The position numbers were made by a program, and so were the translations under genes. Source: Aptenodytes patagonicus (lineage: Eukaryota > Chordata > Aves > Sphenisciformes > Spheniscidae). Taken from it: 64,000 nucleotides of DNA. Location of the stretch: the NCBI RefSeq assembly GCF_965638725.1, contig NC_134950.1, positions 22,720,932 through 22,784,931 on the forward strand, given 5' to 3'. Of the stretch, positions 22,801 through 36,042 are shown piece by piece. Under the pieces are notes generated by a model. The model was not told the origin of the DNA, did not search any database, and saw only the letters and a list, made by a program, of their open reading frames with translations. Each line of letters starts with the position of its first letter. The stretch's first letter is position 1.

Positions 22801-23990
22801 AAAGCCTGCCTTGTCTCTTATAAAAGAGACTACATCCACTATAAAGTTAGTGGATGACACTTTCAAAAGCAGGGGGGTTATGAGTTGGAAAGGAAAAGAA
22901 CAGAACCAGTAACTACCCTAATAGCTAGAAAGTACACAACACTGAGCTAAAATTGCTGCTTAGCCTACATTTCCTTAACCACCGTACTATAATTCAGATT
23001 AGTGCTACAAAGTTGATGTACTACAAAGCCCAAAACAGGATACACTTGCGCAGAAAGAATTCCCAGCCTCATTTCTACTTTTGCACAGGGAAGATTTCCA
23101 CAGCAAATTTGCTTGCTCTCCCACAGAGCAAAATGAACAGGCATTGAAGCTTTCTAGCATCGACCACACAGTGGATTGAATTTGTTCTACACGTTAATTT
23201 AGGGGGGCAATGAACCTGTTGCATGTGCAAAAGCAAGAAGGTATTCAGCTGCACGGAGGGTCAGATGTTTATAGTTGCTTCAGTAATGAAGTCTTGTCCT
23301 TACAATGCTCGTCTCATTACTGTTGTACTTCTCTCCATAACAGTGGCTAGATTAATAATCTTTATTTTCCACCAATGTGTGAAAAGTAAATATCCAAATA
23401 AATTCCTCTAGTTATCTGGGTGCATTCTTTCCTATATTTCTGTCTTGAATACGAGCCGTTCTGATGAGTAGCCACCTTTCTGTGCACATATTCTCCCCTG
23501 TGCCAGCTATTTCAAAGGACAGCAAGCAAGAAACCATCAATAAGAATTGATGGCATTTTGTTGGTGATACTATAGATTTCATAGGTATTCACCCATCATG
23601 CACCATAATTTTCAAAAACATTAATGGCTGTCAGCAGTTCAAAAACCATAAAGAGTAGCCTGTAACACACCCATGTCCAAAACTCAGTCATAAAAAGATA
23701 TAGAAAAATGAGTTACATGCAGAAATAAAGCATTGCTACTTACGTAAAAATCACTGCGCCTCAAGAGAGGTGTAGGACAAGTCAACATTTGACAAATTGG
23801 CATGAAAAATGGGCTGCTTTTCTGATCATCTAGTTTTAATGAAACTGGCAACCTGCTTTCTCCAAGGAAATAATGATTTACAGCAGTGACCTAGGGGTTT
23901 TCCCTCCTTGCTTTCCCTAACTATAGAGACCATGGATCCAGTCTCCAGGTTGCAAGCTTCACCAATGATGTCTTTGGTAGAACAGACTAG
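19841..23990. other. Intergenic DNA, nothing recognised
   Basis: AT-rich sequence with homopolymer T tracts near 20727, 20881 and 21757-21780. There is a short tandem ATTAATCAAC pair at 22062-22081. No gene, RNA gene or repeat family was recognised. Confidence 0.55.
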
Positions 23991-24437
23991 AATAGAATAG
24001 AATATTTCAGTTGGAAGGGACCTACAATGATCATCTAGTCCAACTGCCTGACCACTTCAGGGCTGACCAACAGTTAAAGCATGTTATTAAGGGCATTGTC
24101 CAAATGCCTCTTCAACACTGACAGGCCTGGGGCATCGACCACCTCTCTAGGAAGCCTGTTCCAGGGTTTGACCACCCTCTTGGTAAAGAAATGCTTCCTA
24201 ATGTCCAGTCTAAACCTCCCCTGGCGCAGCTTTGAACCATTCCCATGTGTCCTGTTACTAGATCCCAGGGAGAAGAGCTCAGCACCTCCCTCTCCACTTC
24301 CCCTCCTCAGGAAGCTGGAGAGAGCAACGAGATGGCCCTTCAGCCTCCTTTTCTCCAAACTAGACAAACCCAGAGTCCTCAGCCACTCCTCATAGGACAT
24401 TCCTTCCAGCCCTTTCACCAGCTTTGTTGCCCTTTAT
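23991..24437 (-). mobile_element. CR1 LINE, 3' fragment (minus)
   Basis: This is the reverse complement of a CR1 3' end: it opens AGAATAGAATATTTCAGTTGGAAGGGACC and continues with ATCATCTAGTCCAACTGCCTGACCACTTCAGG. On the minus strand a frame of 114 codons (24418-24074) survives and ends RHLDNALNNML, with motifs LSSLEKRRLKGHL and VVKPWNRLPREVVDAPGLSV, the C-terminal tail of the CR1 ORF2 protein (endonuclease/reverse transcriptase). The frame is a remnant, not a host gene. The element is 5'-truncated. Confidence 0.92.
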
Positions 24438-26450
24438 TGACCAATAGATGAGACATTTGATCTAACTGCAAAGACAACCCACTTCAATACAAAAAAACAT
24501 CATTTAGGCCATTGTCTGCAGCAGATCGTCAACAACCTCATTTCAAAATAGGCAGTCAGATTTTGCCGATCTGGCTGTTACTGAAAGCACTTCCATTGCT
24601 CAACACCTCAACCTTTCTGTTACAGAAGAAAAAGTTAAATTCTTTCTATCCTTCAGCAGATGCACCCCAAGATTTAAAAACAGAAGAGCTGCATCTAACC
24701 CGTAGTAACAGATGACTACAGGCCAGCTAGCGACAACACTGCTCACATCCTGAAAGCAATGAGGACATGTTGGACACATGGCTGCTTGCTTCTCTCACAA
24801 GGAACTGTTTCTCATTTCTAGTCAGAAAGTTGCCTCCTGTGGCTTTGTCCACCTGATGTAGCATCTTAGGCTTTCATATATTCATCTGCTACTGCCCTGA
24901 AGTCTACACTGTTACTGTCCATGATTTCATATCCAGCAACTATTTAACTCCATTGCTTTATGTCATGTTTTTTTCTGTATCAGTACATAGGATGACAAGC
25001 ATATGCAAAGATACCCCAGCTTTGCTTTACTCTTTCACAGCATAGCTTAAAGAGGAAGAGGTAAACCTGACTAAACCCTTTCATAGGGAGGAATATATTG
25101 TCTCTCTATCTGATGATGTCCACATGTGCTTATCAATGATGTTTTGCTGCATTCCGACCTTCATCCTCAGAAGCAGGATGAAGGTAACATGAAGGAAGTA
25201 GCATAAAGTATTCTGTTTGCATTTACATTAACTTTTTTCCTATTTGGTTCTACATCGTGTATATACTGATTGCCTCTTGTACTTCTCCAATTTTGGTACA
25301 ATGAATTCTACGTTATTTTTGAAAAAGAAGAAAAATCAACTCAATTTTTTTTTCCCCAAAACGGTGATGTTACATGAAGTAAAAAATACGTGGCAACAGA
25401 GTAGGGTGCAACAGAGCTAACCACTGGAGAAAGCAAGATCTGGGGTGATAGGAGGCAACATTTGCATGACCCAAGAAGGAATAGAAATTTCCACAGGGCA
25501 TAGATTCATGAGTCAGAACCACATATAGAAAATAAGCAACAGACAAATTTTGATTTATAGAGATATAATTCTATTGAGAGTTGCTGTTAACTGGACCATG
25601 AACTATCTGAACTTCACTCCTGTGGTTTATAACATCACTGAAACCTCTTGTTATAGTCCATTATGCATCTTTATTTTCCCTCATATTCTCACACACACAC
25701 AAATGTAGGAGCCTGCAGGACCTGAAGGATTAGTTAAATACTGAAAGGACCTAGTTTATCAGATTTCTAATCACATGCCATTTAGAAGCGTTTTACTTCA
25801 AGACATTATGTGAAGAAAAAAAGCATTTCAAAAAGATGATAATAAAATAGTCCACCAGACAACAGAAAACAGTTGTAGTATTTTCTATGTAAATGAAATT
25901 AGTTGATGGCTGAGAATAGGATTTTCAAAAGCCTCTAAGCACCAGATATGAACAAATAGAGGAAAAGCTAAATTAACCTGCTTAATTCTGAGTATACTAG
26001 AAAACAAATTGCCAGAATTATGCAGAGTGCACGCACCCCTCCCCCACAGAGGCAACCCCACATTTTTCCCCATTTCTGAACCTAGTACCTTGCTGTGTTG
26101 GGTTGCTTAGGAGACTCTGATCCAAAGAGTTATGTCAGCAGCATTATGTAAGCTCCCGACAGGTCTGCCAAGGCTGGGTACATCAAAGATAGAGGCCAGA
26201 CAGAAATCTCTCTCAATTCTTCAAGCGTGGGAGCTGGATGCAAGGCTGACCATCTTCCTCTTTAAAAATATTATTGGCTAAGTCTTCACTTTGTCTCCAT
26301 GACAATTTCCATCTCAGTTCCTTGGATTAGTGGATAGTCCCAAATGAATCTGTGCAACAAGCATCAGTCCAATCCTGCCTCAGCATGGAGCTCGAACCTT
26401 GAAGTAGCTGCTGCTCCGGAGTCACTCCATGTTATGTATAAGATTCTGGC
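24438..26450. other. Intergenic DNA, nothing recognised except one hairpin
   Basis: AT-rich intergenic sequence. No gene or repeat family was recognised. The hairpin at 25157-25185 is listed separately. Confidence 0.55.
25157..25185. other. Perfect 11-bp hairpin with 7-nt loop
   Basis: ACCTTCATCCT (25157-25167), loop CAGAAGC, then AGGATGAAGGT (25175-25185). It lies in intergenic DNA with no other mark nearby. Confidence 0.8.
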
Positions 26451-28200
26451 ATGTATATACAATGCTGCAAGCTGGAAAAATCAGCTCAAGTTATGAGGGA
26501 GATGGAAAATTACAGTATTGATATTCTCAGCATGAGTGGGTACAGATGGTCAGGAACAGATTGTATCAAATTGAAGAACAATAATAAAATCATGAACTAC
26601 TCAGGTTCCCCAGCTGGAGGAAAAGAGAGAGTTGCACTGATTGTGAGTGACACTGTGTAAAAAGCCTGTGAGACAGATGAGGAACAAAGCAAAGGAGCAG
26701 GTACACAGTTCAAGGTAGTAGGTGAGGATGAAAACCCTCCAAGTGCTACCATGATACAAACCCACTTTCTAAAACATCTTACAGAACCTCATTAGCAGCA
26801 GCACGCCCTCATTGACACAGCTAGGCATGAATAGGAGAGTAAGGACAACTAATTATGGACTGAACGTGACTTGGGTACCTGGAATTTGTTCACACAGCAG
26901 CACTGATGAAGAGCTCATCCAACTTTGATAACTAAATCATCCGTTGATGGCAAGAACATGCTCTTCTGCCCACAAAATCACATCAGACTGGTTGTAACAA
27001 AAACACAGGCATACCAGGTTTTAACCTGCAGAAACTTTTGTTTGTTCCTCTGAATGTTTGGGCATGTAAGTTGTACGTGCTGACAGTGAGCCAAATGCTT
27101 AGGCCAAACCGCCATTAAAAATGGAAAAAGGGAATAAATGGTTATGAAGAAAAGACAATCACGTTGGCAGGCAGCAAAAAGGGGGCTCCTGAGGATTGTC
27201 TTCCAACTACAAAAAGCTTGCAGGTGATTTTAATCATAGCTAGAATGAATTAATAAAAAACAGATGAGGAAATATTATTACCATTAAAAAAAAAAACAAA
27301 TTAAAGAGGAGACTTTCACTGCATACTGAAACTGCCCTGTCACCTGAAAAAAAAAAAATCAATTTGGATAATTCAAATAAGACAATAGCTGTGAGAAAAT
27401 CATCTTGCATTAAGCTGAAAGTAGCTTAAAAAATGAAGAACTGGAAGGCACAGTGTAGGGTAAAACAGATCAGATCTGCGCAAAGAAGGCAGCAAAAAGG
27501 AACAGAAAATGATGCTTTAAATCTCGAACTGAGCACAAGAGAATGAGTACACTGTAGAAGAACATAGAATAAAAAACTTCAAAAAAAACCTACCTGAAAG
27601 ACACTTTTAGCAACTGACGTAGCATCACAGCCCTCTCTAGAAAATTCTTCTACGTACTTACGCTGAATTGGATTTGCAACATCGCTGCATCTTCAGGTAC
27701 TTTAAGAACAACAGATTACTTTTGGCAGCCTGATCTTATGCTGACTGTATTTTCAGGCTGTGCACCATCACTGAACCAGCAATGCACACCAGCAACACAT
27801 GGCACATACCAAACATACCTAGATTGTGCTGACCTTCAGAAAGCTTTCAAGAGGATCTCTGAAATTTTTCAGTGACCCCGTACAAGACCAAGAAAATTTT
27901 GCGGTTTTCATTCAGACACCAGATGGCCCAAGATCTCTAACCAGTTAGTTTGGAGTTAATACTGAATTTACCATATTTTGGAGGTAACAGATCTTCAAGA
28001 CAGTGAAATTCTGTGGTCAGGTCACGCACATGTAGGTCTGGACATTGCTGATGGTATCTGCCTCCTGGAGACATTGATAAAAAACATGCTGCTAAAGAAC
28101 TGTCAGAATTGAATAAAATGTTCTGAAGCCAGAAAGTCAAAAAACAAAGGTGGTGAAAACCAGTGTGACCTCAGATGACTGTATTGCTCCATAAGAGGGA
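26451..28200 (+). mobile_element. Decayed non-LTR retrotransposon with RTE-like endonuclease remnant
   Basis: From 26451 an open frame of 69 codons resembles the start of the apurinic-type endonuclease of RTE-like LINEs (often annotated 'craniofacial development protein 2'): KLEKSAQVMREMENYSIDIL, then SGYRWSG, NYSGSP and ERVALIVSDTV, matching the family pattern of 'REMENYNIDILGISE-RWTGSG ... LYSG ... GVALI'. About 1.3 kb further on, LDCADLQKAF (near 27823-27853) resembles the RT block D-x-KAFD, and DIADGICLLETLIKN (about 28044-28085) resembles the (Y/F)ADD block of a reverse transcriptase. Spacing and order fit one LINE. The reading frame is broken by many stops, so it is dead. It is clearly different from the CR1 copies. 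The clade call is tentative and the limits are approximate. Confidence 0.5.
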
Positions 28201-29626
28201 AGTCTTGAGAAGTATTAGCAGCTCACCTACTAAAACAGCAACTTTTGCATGATTGCATCTGTGAGTAAATGACTCAAGTGAAAAGCCTTGCTTTTCCGTG
28301 GCAGGCCTCCAGCAGGGAAATCTAACGCCCTCCACGACAAGCTAGGAGTCTTTTGTAGCTATGCATTAAACATATACCTGCGGGTCAGGAAGGAATGGAT
28401 GGAAAACAGCTTTCAGCACTGGTATCCCCTTGGTTTCTCAGAGAGACGTAGCTGCACAGAATAAAGCAGGCCCTGTTCTTGGACTGGGCATGCCTTTACA
28501 TCGTGGCCCGAGACACATGAACTTTGGAATCCCCAAAGCCAAGCAAACCAGAGGGGCGTTTTCAGCAGAGTATTCACTGAAGCAGCAGTTTTGCAAGAAA
28601 ATTTGGAAAACTGTGAAGGCATTGGCTTCTGATAGTACAGCTTAAAGGCAGCTGAACTCTTACGCTTCTGATGATATGAGAAGTGGGTTGAATTAAGACA
28701 GACAGATAAAATGAGAACCTGACTGATCTGCAATTTCTTCCTTCAGATACCTCTCGCTGAAAGACTTAACTGGTTAGTTTATCATCCCACTGCACAGTAC
28801 TTCAGCTCTCCCCATCTTGTGAATTAAGTCTTTGGTTACTAAACATTTTAACAAAACTTTTTTTAATAGATTTTTTTTTTTTGAGCATTTAGTTCTGATC
28901 TGTTCTGCCACATTTTTCTGTGTCTGCCACCATAAATGCATCCCTTAGCATGACTACACAACTGAATTTTGACTCTGTCCAAAATTCACTATGACATTTC
29001 TTCAATGTACAGAGCTCAGTCAAAATACCTGTCTAGGACAGTTCACATAAAAGACTCTCCACAGAATAAGGCACAAAACCCATAAAGGTATTTCTCTTTT
29101 GAAGCAAATTACTATGCATTGTCCGTAATTTAAAGAATTGTCACTAAGCCAGATTCCTGTTTTCATTCTTTTTATTCCCAGGGAAAAAAAAACCCTCTTC
29201 TGATTAAACGTTAGTTTCAAATCACATTTTGACACCCAGTTACTATATTGTTTATTCCACAGTTTGACATCAATATCATAATCCAGTTACCTACTCCATG
29301 CTGCTTTAACTTGTGATAATGAACATTTTCTGTTCAAGATATTGTACCGCAGCCACTGGACAGCCATAACTGACAGGATTATGTAAAAACACTGGCTTAT
29401 CATGAATGTCCTAACGTTTTCTGATGTTAAATACTCACTTGAGAATGACGCAACTGCAAATATTGCCAGTGGTTTTGTTTGCCAAGGTTATATTTTGCCT
29501 TAAGTGATGCAAAAGAACACAGGCTCCGCTCCTGAAATAGCTGGTCTATAAATATGATACCTTTAGATATCCAGCTGAGCCAATGAATCTTTTGCCTTCA
29601 GACTTAAATGCTGGATTATCCCATTT

Positions 29627-29641
29627 GGGGGGGGGGGGGGG
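29627..29641. repeat. Run of 15 G
   Basis: Fifteen consecutive G on the plus strand in intergenic DNA, between CCATTT and AAGAGTAGG. The run is likely length-variable. Confidence 0.85.
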
Positions 29642-32600
29642 AAGAGTAGGCATTTTAGATATTTCACCTTACGTTCTTATAGCATGAGAGATTGATTTTT
29701 CCCTATCGTCTTTACTCAAACTGAGTGAGGAAACTGCTGACACGCTCCTTCCTTTTCCATCTGTGCCTTGCAGCTCCCGACTCCTGCCATGCCAAACCCC
29801 ACCCCTTTGGCCAGTTTGCAAAACCTTGTTATATTCTGGTAATAATCCTTCCCCTTTGGCTCTCCTCTCTTCTTATCCTCCAAGCATTTTTGAGATCAGG
29901 TTTCCTTTTCCCTAATACATCCCAAACACTATGTTTTGTAGGCATCTGCAAATGATTAAAGCGACCATAGGTCTTCCAGGGCTTAACAATCCTCATTTTT
30001 GGAGGGATTCAGGGTAATGTTCCACCACATAATATTATACGGTAGAAATAACCTCAGGAAAGAAGTATTTCTGTTTTCTGGTTAGCAAAAGCTAAGTGAT
30101 ACAGCCAAGTCAATGATGACCACAGAGAAAGCAAGAATTTCTGAGGCGCTATTTAGGGACTCAGGGATGTGAAGAGAACAAAAAACAGAAGAGAAAGAAA
30201 AACATAATGCTGGAAAATCTGTAATCCTCTAATCAAACCCATTTTACAAATACAAAGAAGTGATTTCATCCTCAGGTAGTATTCAATCTCTACCCTAGAT
30301 CTCAAAGTGCAGAAACACAGCAAGCAGCTGTTCTTGCAGGACAGAGTGAAAGGGAAATGAGTAATGACCGAATGCTGCTGCCTAGCTACCCAGGGATGTT
30401 TGCCCCAGATAGTAAAAGCGGGAGCGCTCAGGCTGAGACTCTGCAGCTGTTGATAAGGTTTGGCTCTATCATGAACTCGTGGACTTGTCTCGTGCAGGTG
30501 TATGATGCAATGGCCTCTCTTAGCAGACGTAACAGATCCCCTATCCTTTGCTACCTCCCACCATTCACTTGTACCTTATGCCATGACAGCTTTTATACGT
30601 GTTTTGTAAATTAATGGCATTTTTCAGGTCGCTGAAAAAAATTGTCGTATTCTACAATAAGGCTCTTAGAAAAAAAAGTCACATCTTCAAATAATTCCAC
30701 TCTGCTGGAACACAAGTTAGAGGCTTGGATGTCGGTCTTGTAATAAATACGTGAGTGCAGCATGTCTACTAAATCTGTATTAAATCTGTGGTTTTCTATC
30801 ATATTGTGGTTTTTAATCACATTTTTACTATGACAGTCAAAATACCATCTCCATCCATTTATCTTCTTAATAATCAGCAATGCTCCTTTGTCCGCTGAAA
30901 GATCTTTGATTTTTGCCCACACAAGCCCTAAAAGTAGAAAATGTGATGCAACATGCTATAAACTCCTGATCATATCCATCTACCCACTGAGAACACATCA
31001 TTTGCATCTGCTGAAACTGCTCCAGACTTGGACAAAATGAAATCACTAAGTATACTAACATTTATTAATGTCAGAAAAACTTCAAAAAACAAGATCTTCC
31101 ACCTATATCCTAAAATCTACAGAGATCCCAGATCAAACTTTCGAGGCACTGAAAAACAGCAGCTCTGCTTAAAGTCAGTATAACAGTAATTACTCATCGC
31201 CTTTGAAAATGACTCCTTAAGTCTGTTTCAAACTGCATATAAAGAACATGATCTTCATCTCAGAGGAAGTGTGTATTTTTTTCATTTAATATAGTAAGGA
31301 ATGACACTTTCAGCAGGTTTTAGTTGGTGGTATTTGAACTATGATCTTTGATTTTGTCCTAGAATTCTTCACATACCTTCTAAAGCTCCAGAAGTCCTAG
31401 GTGAGCACATCAGTCTTTTCTTTCTAATTAAAGTCCCTCTTCTTCAAACACCTTTTCATCTTTCTCTAGTATAACATTGAGGTCTTCAAGTTTCCCACGA
31501 ACTGTTATCCGCAGAAATTTCTTTGTCCTCAGTTACAGAACCTCATTCATCTCCCTTCAAACATTTTTAGACTTTTGCAACGCCAAATAGCAGACGAGAA
31601 CTTCCAGAAAGTGTTCGCTTGTCGCTGGTTTTGCTCATCTTAAACCTAATCACCTCTGTGTGCGATTCTGTCCAAACCTAGACAGATATTCACAAGTTAA
31701 CTAGCTGCCTTTTGTATCATGTTAATTACAAAGTAAAACAAAGTTTTAAATCATAATATAAATGTCTGAAGTATGGGAGAGATGTCCCCTAACATAACTA
31801 TTTATCTCCATCGAGTATAGAGCGAGATGAGGTACACAAAGCTGTTCACTGTGCCTGTACCGTAGACATCTAAGGTTAAGGAAGATGAATTCTACTCCAA
31901 CCGCCACATTCTTGGTCCAGTAACTAGGATCAGAAGGCGCTGCAGAGATACGTTGATATAACAGAGTGTGTTAAGTTATCTGACTAAAGGCTAAGCAAAT
32001 GAAACACAAAGCCATGGCAAGGACCAGAAGAACAGTTAGTGAAAAGTGAGCACACTGACTCACTAGTCCTAAAACCATCAAAGGAAAATGATTCAGATCA
32101 TTGTTCCTGGTGCAAAACCCACTAAAACAAGTGTAGTTAAATCCCCAGAAAGCCATGCAAACTGATGGATTACCTAAAGGGGTGTAAGACTTCTTACAGG
32201 ATACAGGGGGATGAGAAATTAGGGACAGAACAGAAGGAATTTGGGGACTATGTAAAATTTATTATGGGATTTTTTAAGGGGATTGCAGCAATGTGCAAGA
32301 CTTACTAGGGGATGTTTAAGGGAAGCACCAAAGGTGTGTGAGGGACTACGGTAGACTGGAGAGAAACAAGCATGGAAAAACCAAGGACAAAGAGGATAAA
32401 GGGGGCCAGTCCCAGGTAGACAGCTTACCAATTACGCTTCAGTGCGTGAGCCTTGCACCCTGGTCTTGTGTGCATGTATGTATTAATGCTAGCAAACTTC
32501 AAGTGGGACAACAGGAGTAAGTACGAGCCACTGGAGCAGGACCACATGTCTGAGGGACTTGAGGGTCTAGGGGCCAGCAACTGGGAGAGACAGGCTAGAT

Positions 32601-32816
32601 GCCGGTCACTGCATGGCCTGTCTCACAGCAGCTACCAGAGACCCATGTTGCAGGTGCGTGCACACCCCTCAGGTGAACTTCAATCCTGGCCCACTGGAGA
32701 GAAGGCAGAGGGTGGAGCTGTAATACCCGAGTGCAGCCTGTGTTTACACAGGTGCCAGTAACAGCACTGCTCTCTCCCCATGTTGATTTGTGGCTGGCCA
32801 TGTGTTTATTGTTTGT

Positions 32817-32850
32817 ACTGTGTGTAGGTGCACACTGTGTGTAGGTGCGC
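32817..32850. repeat. 17-bp tandem duplication
   Basis: ACTGTGTGTAGGTGCAC (32817-32833) is followed directly by ACTGTGTGTAGGTGCGC (32834-32850), with one difference. Confidence 0.85.
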
Positions 32851-35772
32851 ACAGGGTATTGTTTTCTATTGTTATGGGCTTGCGGATACAGAATCATAGC
32901 AGCCTTGGATCCTTTGGATTGGGAGGGAAAAAACCCTCCCGGTCCCAAAGGCCAGGGGATTCTGCTACCATGAACAAAGTGAAGAATACCCACATGGACA
33001 CTGGCAAAAAAAAAAGTCCCGTGGGTTTTTTTTTTTTTTAGTCGGTCTAAAAATTTTTATCTATTCCCATATACACCTCAGAAGCCTGAGTGGCAGTTTA
33101 GCTTGTTTTAGATATGTAGAATATACACAGAGTGAAAAAAAATTATTTTGTTCAAATATCCGTATCAGTACATTGCCTGGCTATGATAAAACAGGAATAA
33201 AACATTGATGACCCCATAGATGCTTTATCATGAAACCGCTAAAAGTCACCAAGGCTATGAATACTGATTTAAATATTTATCAAAGAAGTTATTTCTCTTT
33301 CAAAACAGTCTTTAAATATCTTCCCAAAGTAAGGATACATACAGAAGTTACCTTTTTTTAATCAGCAGGTATGTAGACACTGCATTTGATTTAGAAAATA
33401 GTCCATCATCTCCCCCCCCCCATCAACCACACCAAAATTTTGAAGGCAATCATTAACAGTTTCCTTATATTTTCAGTATCTTATGTGATGCTAAGGATTT
33501 TATTCTACATACACTTGGGTACACATACATGCAGATGCATGTATCCATACTCTTTTTGCATATAATCATTTAAATAAATCTAGGTAACTCCTTTAAGGTT
33601 GTTAAGATGAGGCCTGATTACACCTCTCAAATCACTGAGGGAAAAAATAAAAAAAACAAACCACCAAATAAAAAAAAAATTACAAGCTCCAGCTCCTTTA
33701 ATATAATTTCTAAACCATTTCAATGATGGCCTGTGACAGACTTGTATGGGCACTTCTTGCAAGCAGAGCTACCCACTTGGCAACTACTGTATTTAAGTAA
33801 GTTTAAAAACCCTGAGTATTGTGGCATTACATATTTTTGGTGGATGGCCACAGAAAGTGTTGGAGACCAACTGTAAGCATTTCCAAAATGGAGAAATCAA
33901 CAGCAGCTAGCCCAACAGCGTACAAATCCACGGCCATGGATCCTCTGAACAGACTGCGACTACCACCTGCAAAATTCCAAACAACTGACTTCCAACCAGA
34001 AAGCCCCAGCCCACACCTACACTGGTCTTACAACTAACATGTTTCTAGAAGTCATAGAAAGACTTGATTTTGGAAAACAGACTTTTTCCTGGAATGCTAA
34101 GAGGGTGCCCCACTTGATGACAAGACTAAGATGTCTGTACAAGACCACATCCATTGAATTTGGAAAAGGAATTCCTATCCAAACACACAGCCTCCAAGCA
34201 CCCTCCTAACTTCAAAATGCCTTTTTTCAGCATGCTGTTACAACCTCTCTAGCAAGAGTTTTAGCCAACCCTCATCCTTTGAGTTGCTCCACTTGGGGGC
34301 CTGTCTGAAGGCAATAGTGCACAAAGGTCTTTGAGCATAAAGAGATCCTTTAGACATGGCTCATGCAGTATTGCTCCACACCGATACCACACTGTAACCA
34401 CGCTAACTTCAGAACTGAAAGCTCTCTGGTTACGTTCAGAGTTCTGCACCAAAACTAATAAATTCCAAGCGGCAGGGCTCATTCACACCAGAGGTTATCA
34501 TGACTCAACAAATCAACAACCAACTACATCAACTCAAGCTAAACTGACAAGGCTGAAAATTTTTAATCACATTCCAGAAGATTAGGCTGGTTTTGCAAAT
34601 TGTGCAAGACTTGACTACAGCTGTGTCACAAGCCATACTTTGGACCGCACAGTCTCCCTCAATTTTCTCAGTGTTTCAGGAAGGAAATAAACTGTATTTG
34701 GCACAGAGTGCACTGTATTAGTACAAAAGGCACACAGCCAGCATGAGTCTATTCCCTGATCTGTTCCACTGCTTCTCATCACCCTACTTATAGCTTTTCA
34801 GATCTGCTCCTCTTCCTGCATCACTCCATAAGGTAAGTGATCCAGAGAGTAAAAGATACATTATGGCCTCTTATCACCAAACAGCCATAATTTTGCCATG
34901 ATGATCCAGGAATTTTGCCCAACCAGTGCTGGAAGAGACAAGTGAAAGAGTGAGAGCTAGAAATGCATACAGATGTTAGTGTCAGTAGATATGTTAAACA
35001 GGATGCTGTATGAAGGTAAGTGCTCAAAATGCTCAATTTCCAGATTAAAATAATAAAAAAGTTAAACTATAAAGTTTATTCTAATTGAGTTCATACATTT
35101 CTTTTGTGCGTAAACTCGGGGAGGTAGGGGAATGTCGTTACAGACTGCATCGTAGTGCAAAGGCTTAAAAAAATCCTTTAGTACGGAAGATGTTAAGCAA
35201 CACATGGTTATTAAGTATCTCATATTTCTGCAAGAGAAGCCTTCAGCCTAGAAGGCCTAGATGAATTCCAGCATACTTTTCTGATCACCTTAGTATCTTC
35301 AGTAAAAAGCTAAGACTATTCCACTGGAAGAGAAGCAGAGCATTTCCCAGACAAACAGTAAAAGAACTTCGGGCTACAGGTACCTTGTGAAATGTGAAGC
35401 TTTTTTTTTTTTATATAAACTTAAAATAGAAGGATTATAATAAATCTCACCTAAAAAAAATTCTGGGGGTTATATAATTTGTGTCATCTTTCATCCAGAT
35501 TTTAGAAGTTTTAAATACGCTAAAGAGAAGATTTATTCAACTATGTCATTATTAATATTAGCAACTTCAACAGTCTGAAGTTTTGTCAAGTCATGTAATA
35601 ATAGTTAAGACAGAACAAAACTATAAGTATGTTTACAGATGTCTGATACTCCTGTTGAATTCCTTTTGGATAAAAGAAAAATAATATATCGTACTGTAAT
35701 AAGTATAATGCAGTATATTTGTCAGTTGGAATAATCAAGATCTAGTCCATTGCCTTAAGGTCACTTGTTTAC

Positions 35773-35778
35773 TTTATT
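35773..35778 (-). terminator. DCAF13: Candidate DCAF13 polyadenylation signal (AATAAA)
   Basis: On the minus strand CTAATAAAGT places AATAAA at 35778-35773, about 505 bases after the DCAF13 stop codon. I noticed no earlier AATAAA on the DCAF13 strand between the stop codon and this point. The cleavage site itself cannot be seen. Confidence 0.4.
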
Positions 35779-36042
35779 AGATTTGTTTAAAAAAAATCAA
35801 CAAACCAGTGTAAGGACAACTGATTTTATAACTCTACATGGAAAAAAGGGTTTTTTTGCCTCTGACAAATCTGAATTGATTTCATCCTTCTTTTGTAGTA
35901 ATGGTACCAAGGAATAGGACTGGAACTACAGATATCCTCCACCAACTACCAAGTTACCTGCTTACATCAAAAGGTTCAAACTCCACTGCAATACACAGCA
36001 TTGGGCCAGTAACATCAGATAGGCAAATGGCAATAAAAGATT

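Larger units (their letters stand above)
28201..35772. other. Intergenic DNA between the LINE fossil and the DCAF13 3' end
   Basis: No gene was recognised. It contains a run of 15 G (29627-29641), a run of 10 C (33412-33421), a 17-bp tandem pair (32817-32850) and a GC-richer stretch at about 32.2-33.0 kb that has the look of an old interspersed element but no family I can name. Open frames at 28413-28733, 30611-31061 and 32595-32993 show no domain. Confidence 0.5.

Noticed and set aside
24074-24418. 114-codon minus-strand frame as a host gene
   Set aside because: It is the C-terminal tail of CR1 ORF2, lying exactly inside a CR1 copy.
28413-31061. Open frames at 28413-28733 and 30611-31061 (minus)
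   Set aside because: No domain, no splice context and no match to neighbouring genes; their length is within chance.
36030-36040. AATAAA at about 36032-36037 as the DCAF13 polyadenylation signal
   Set aside because: It is on the plus strand, while DCAF13 is on the minus strand.
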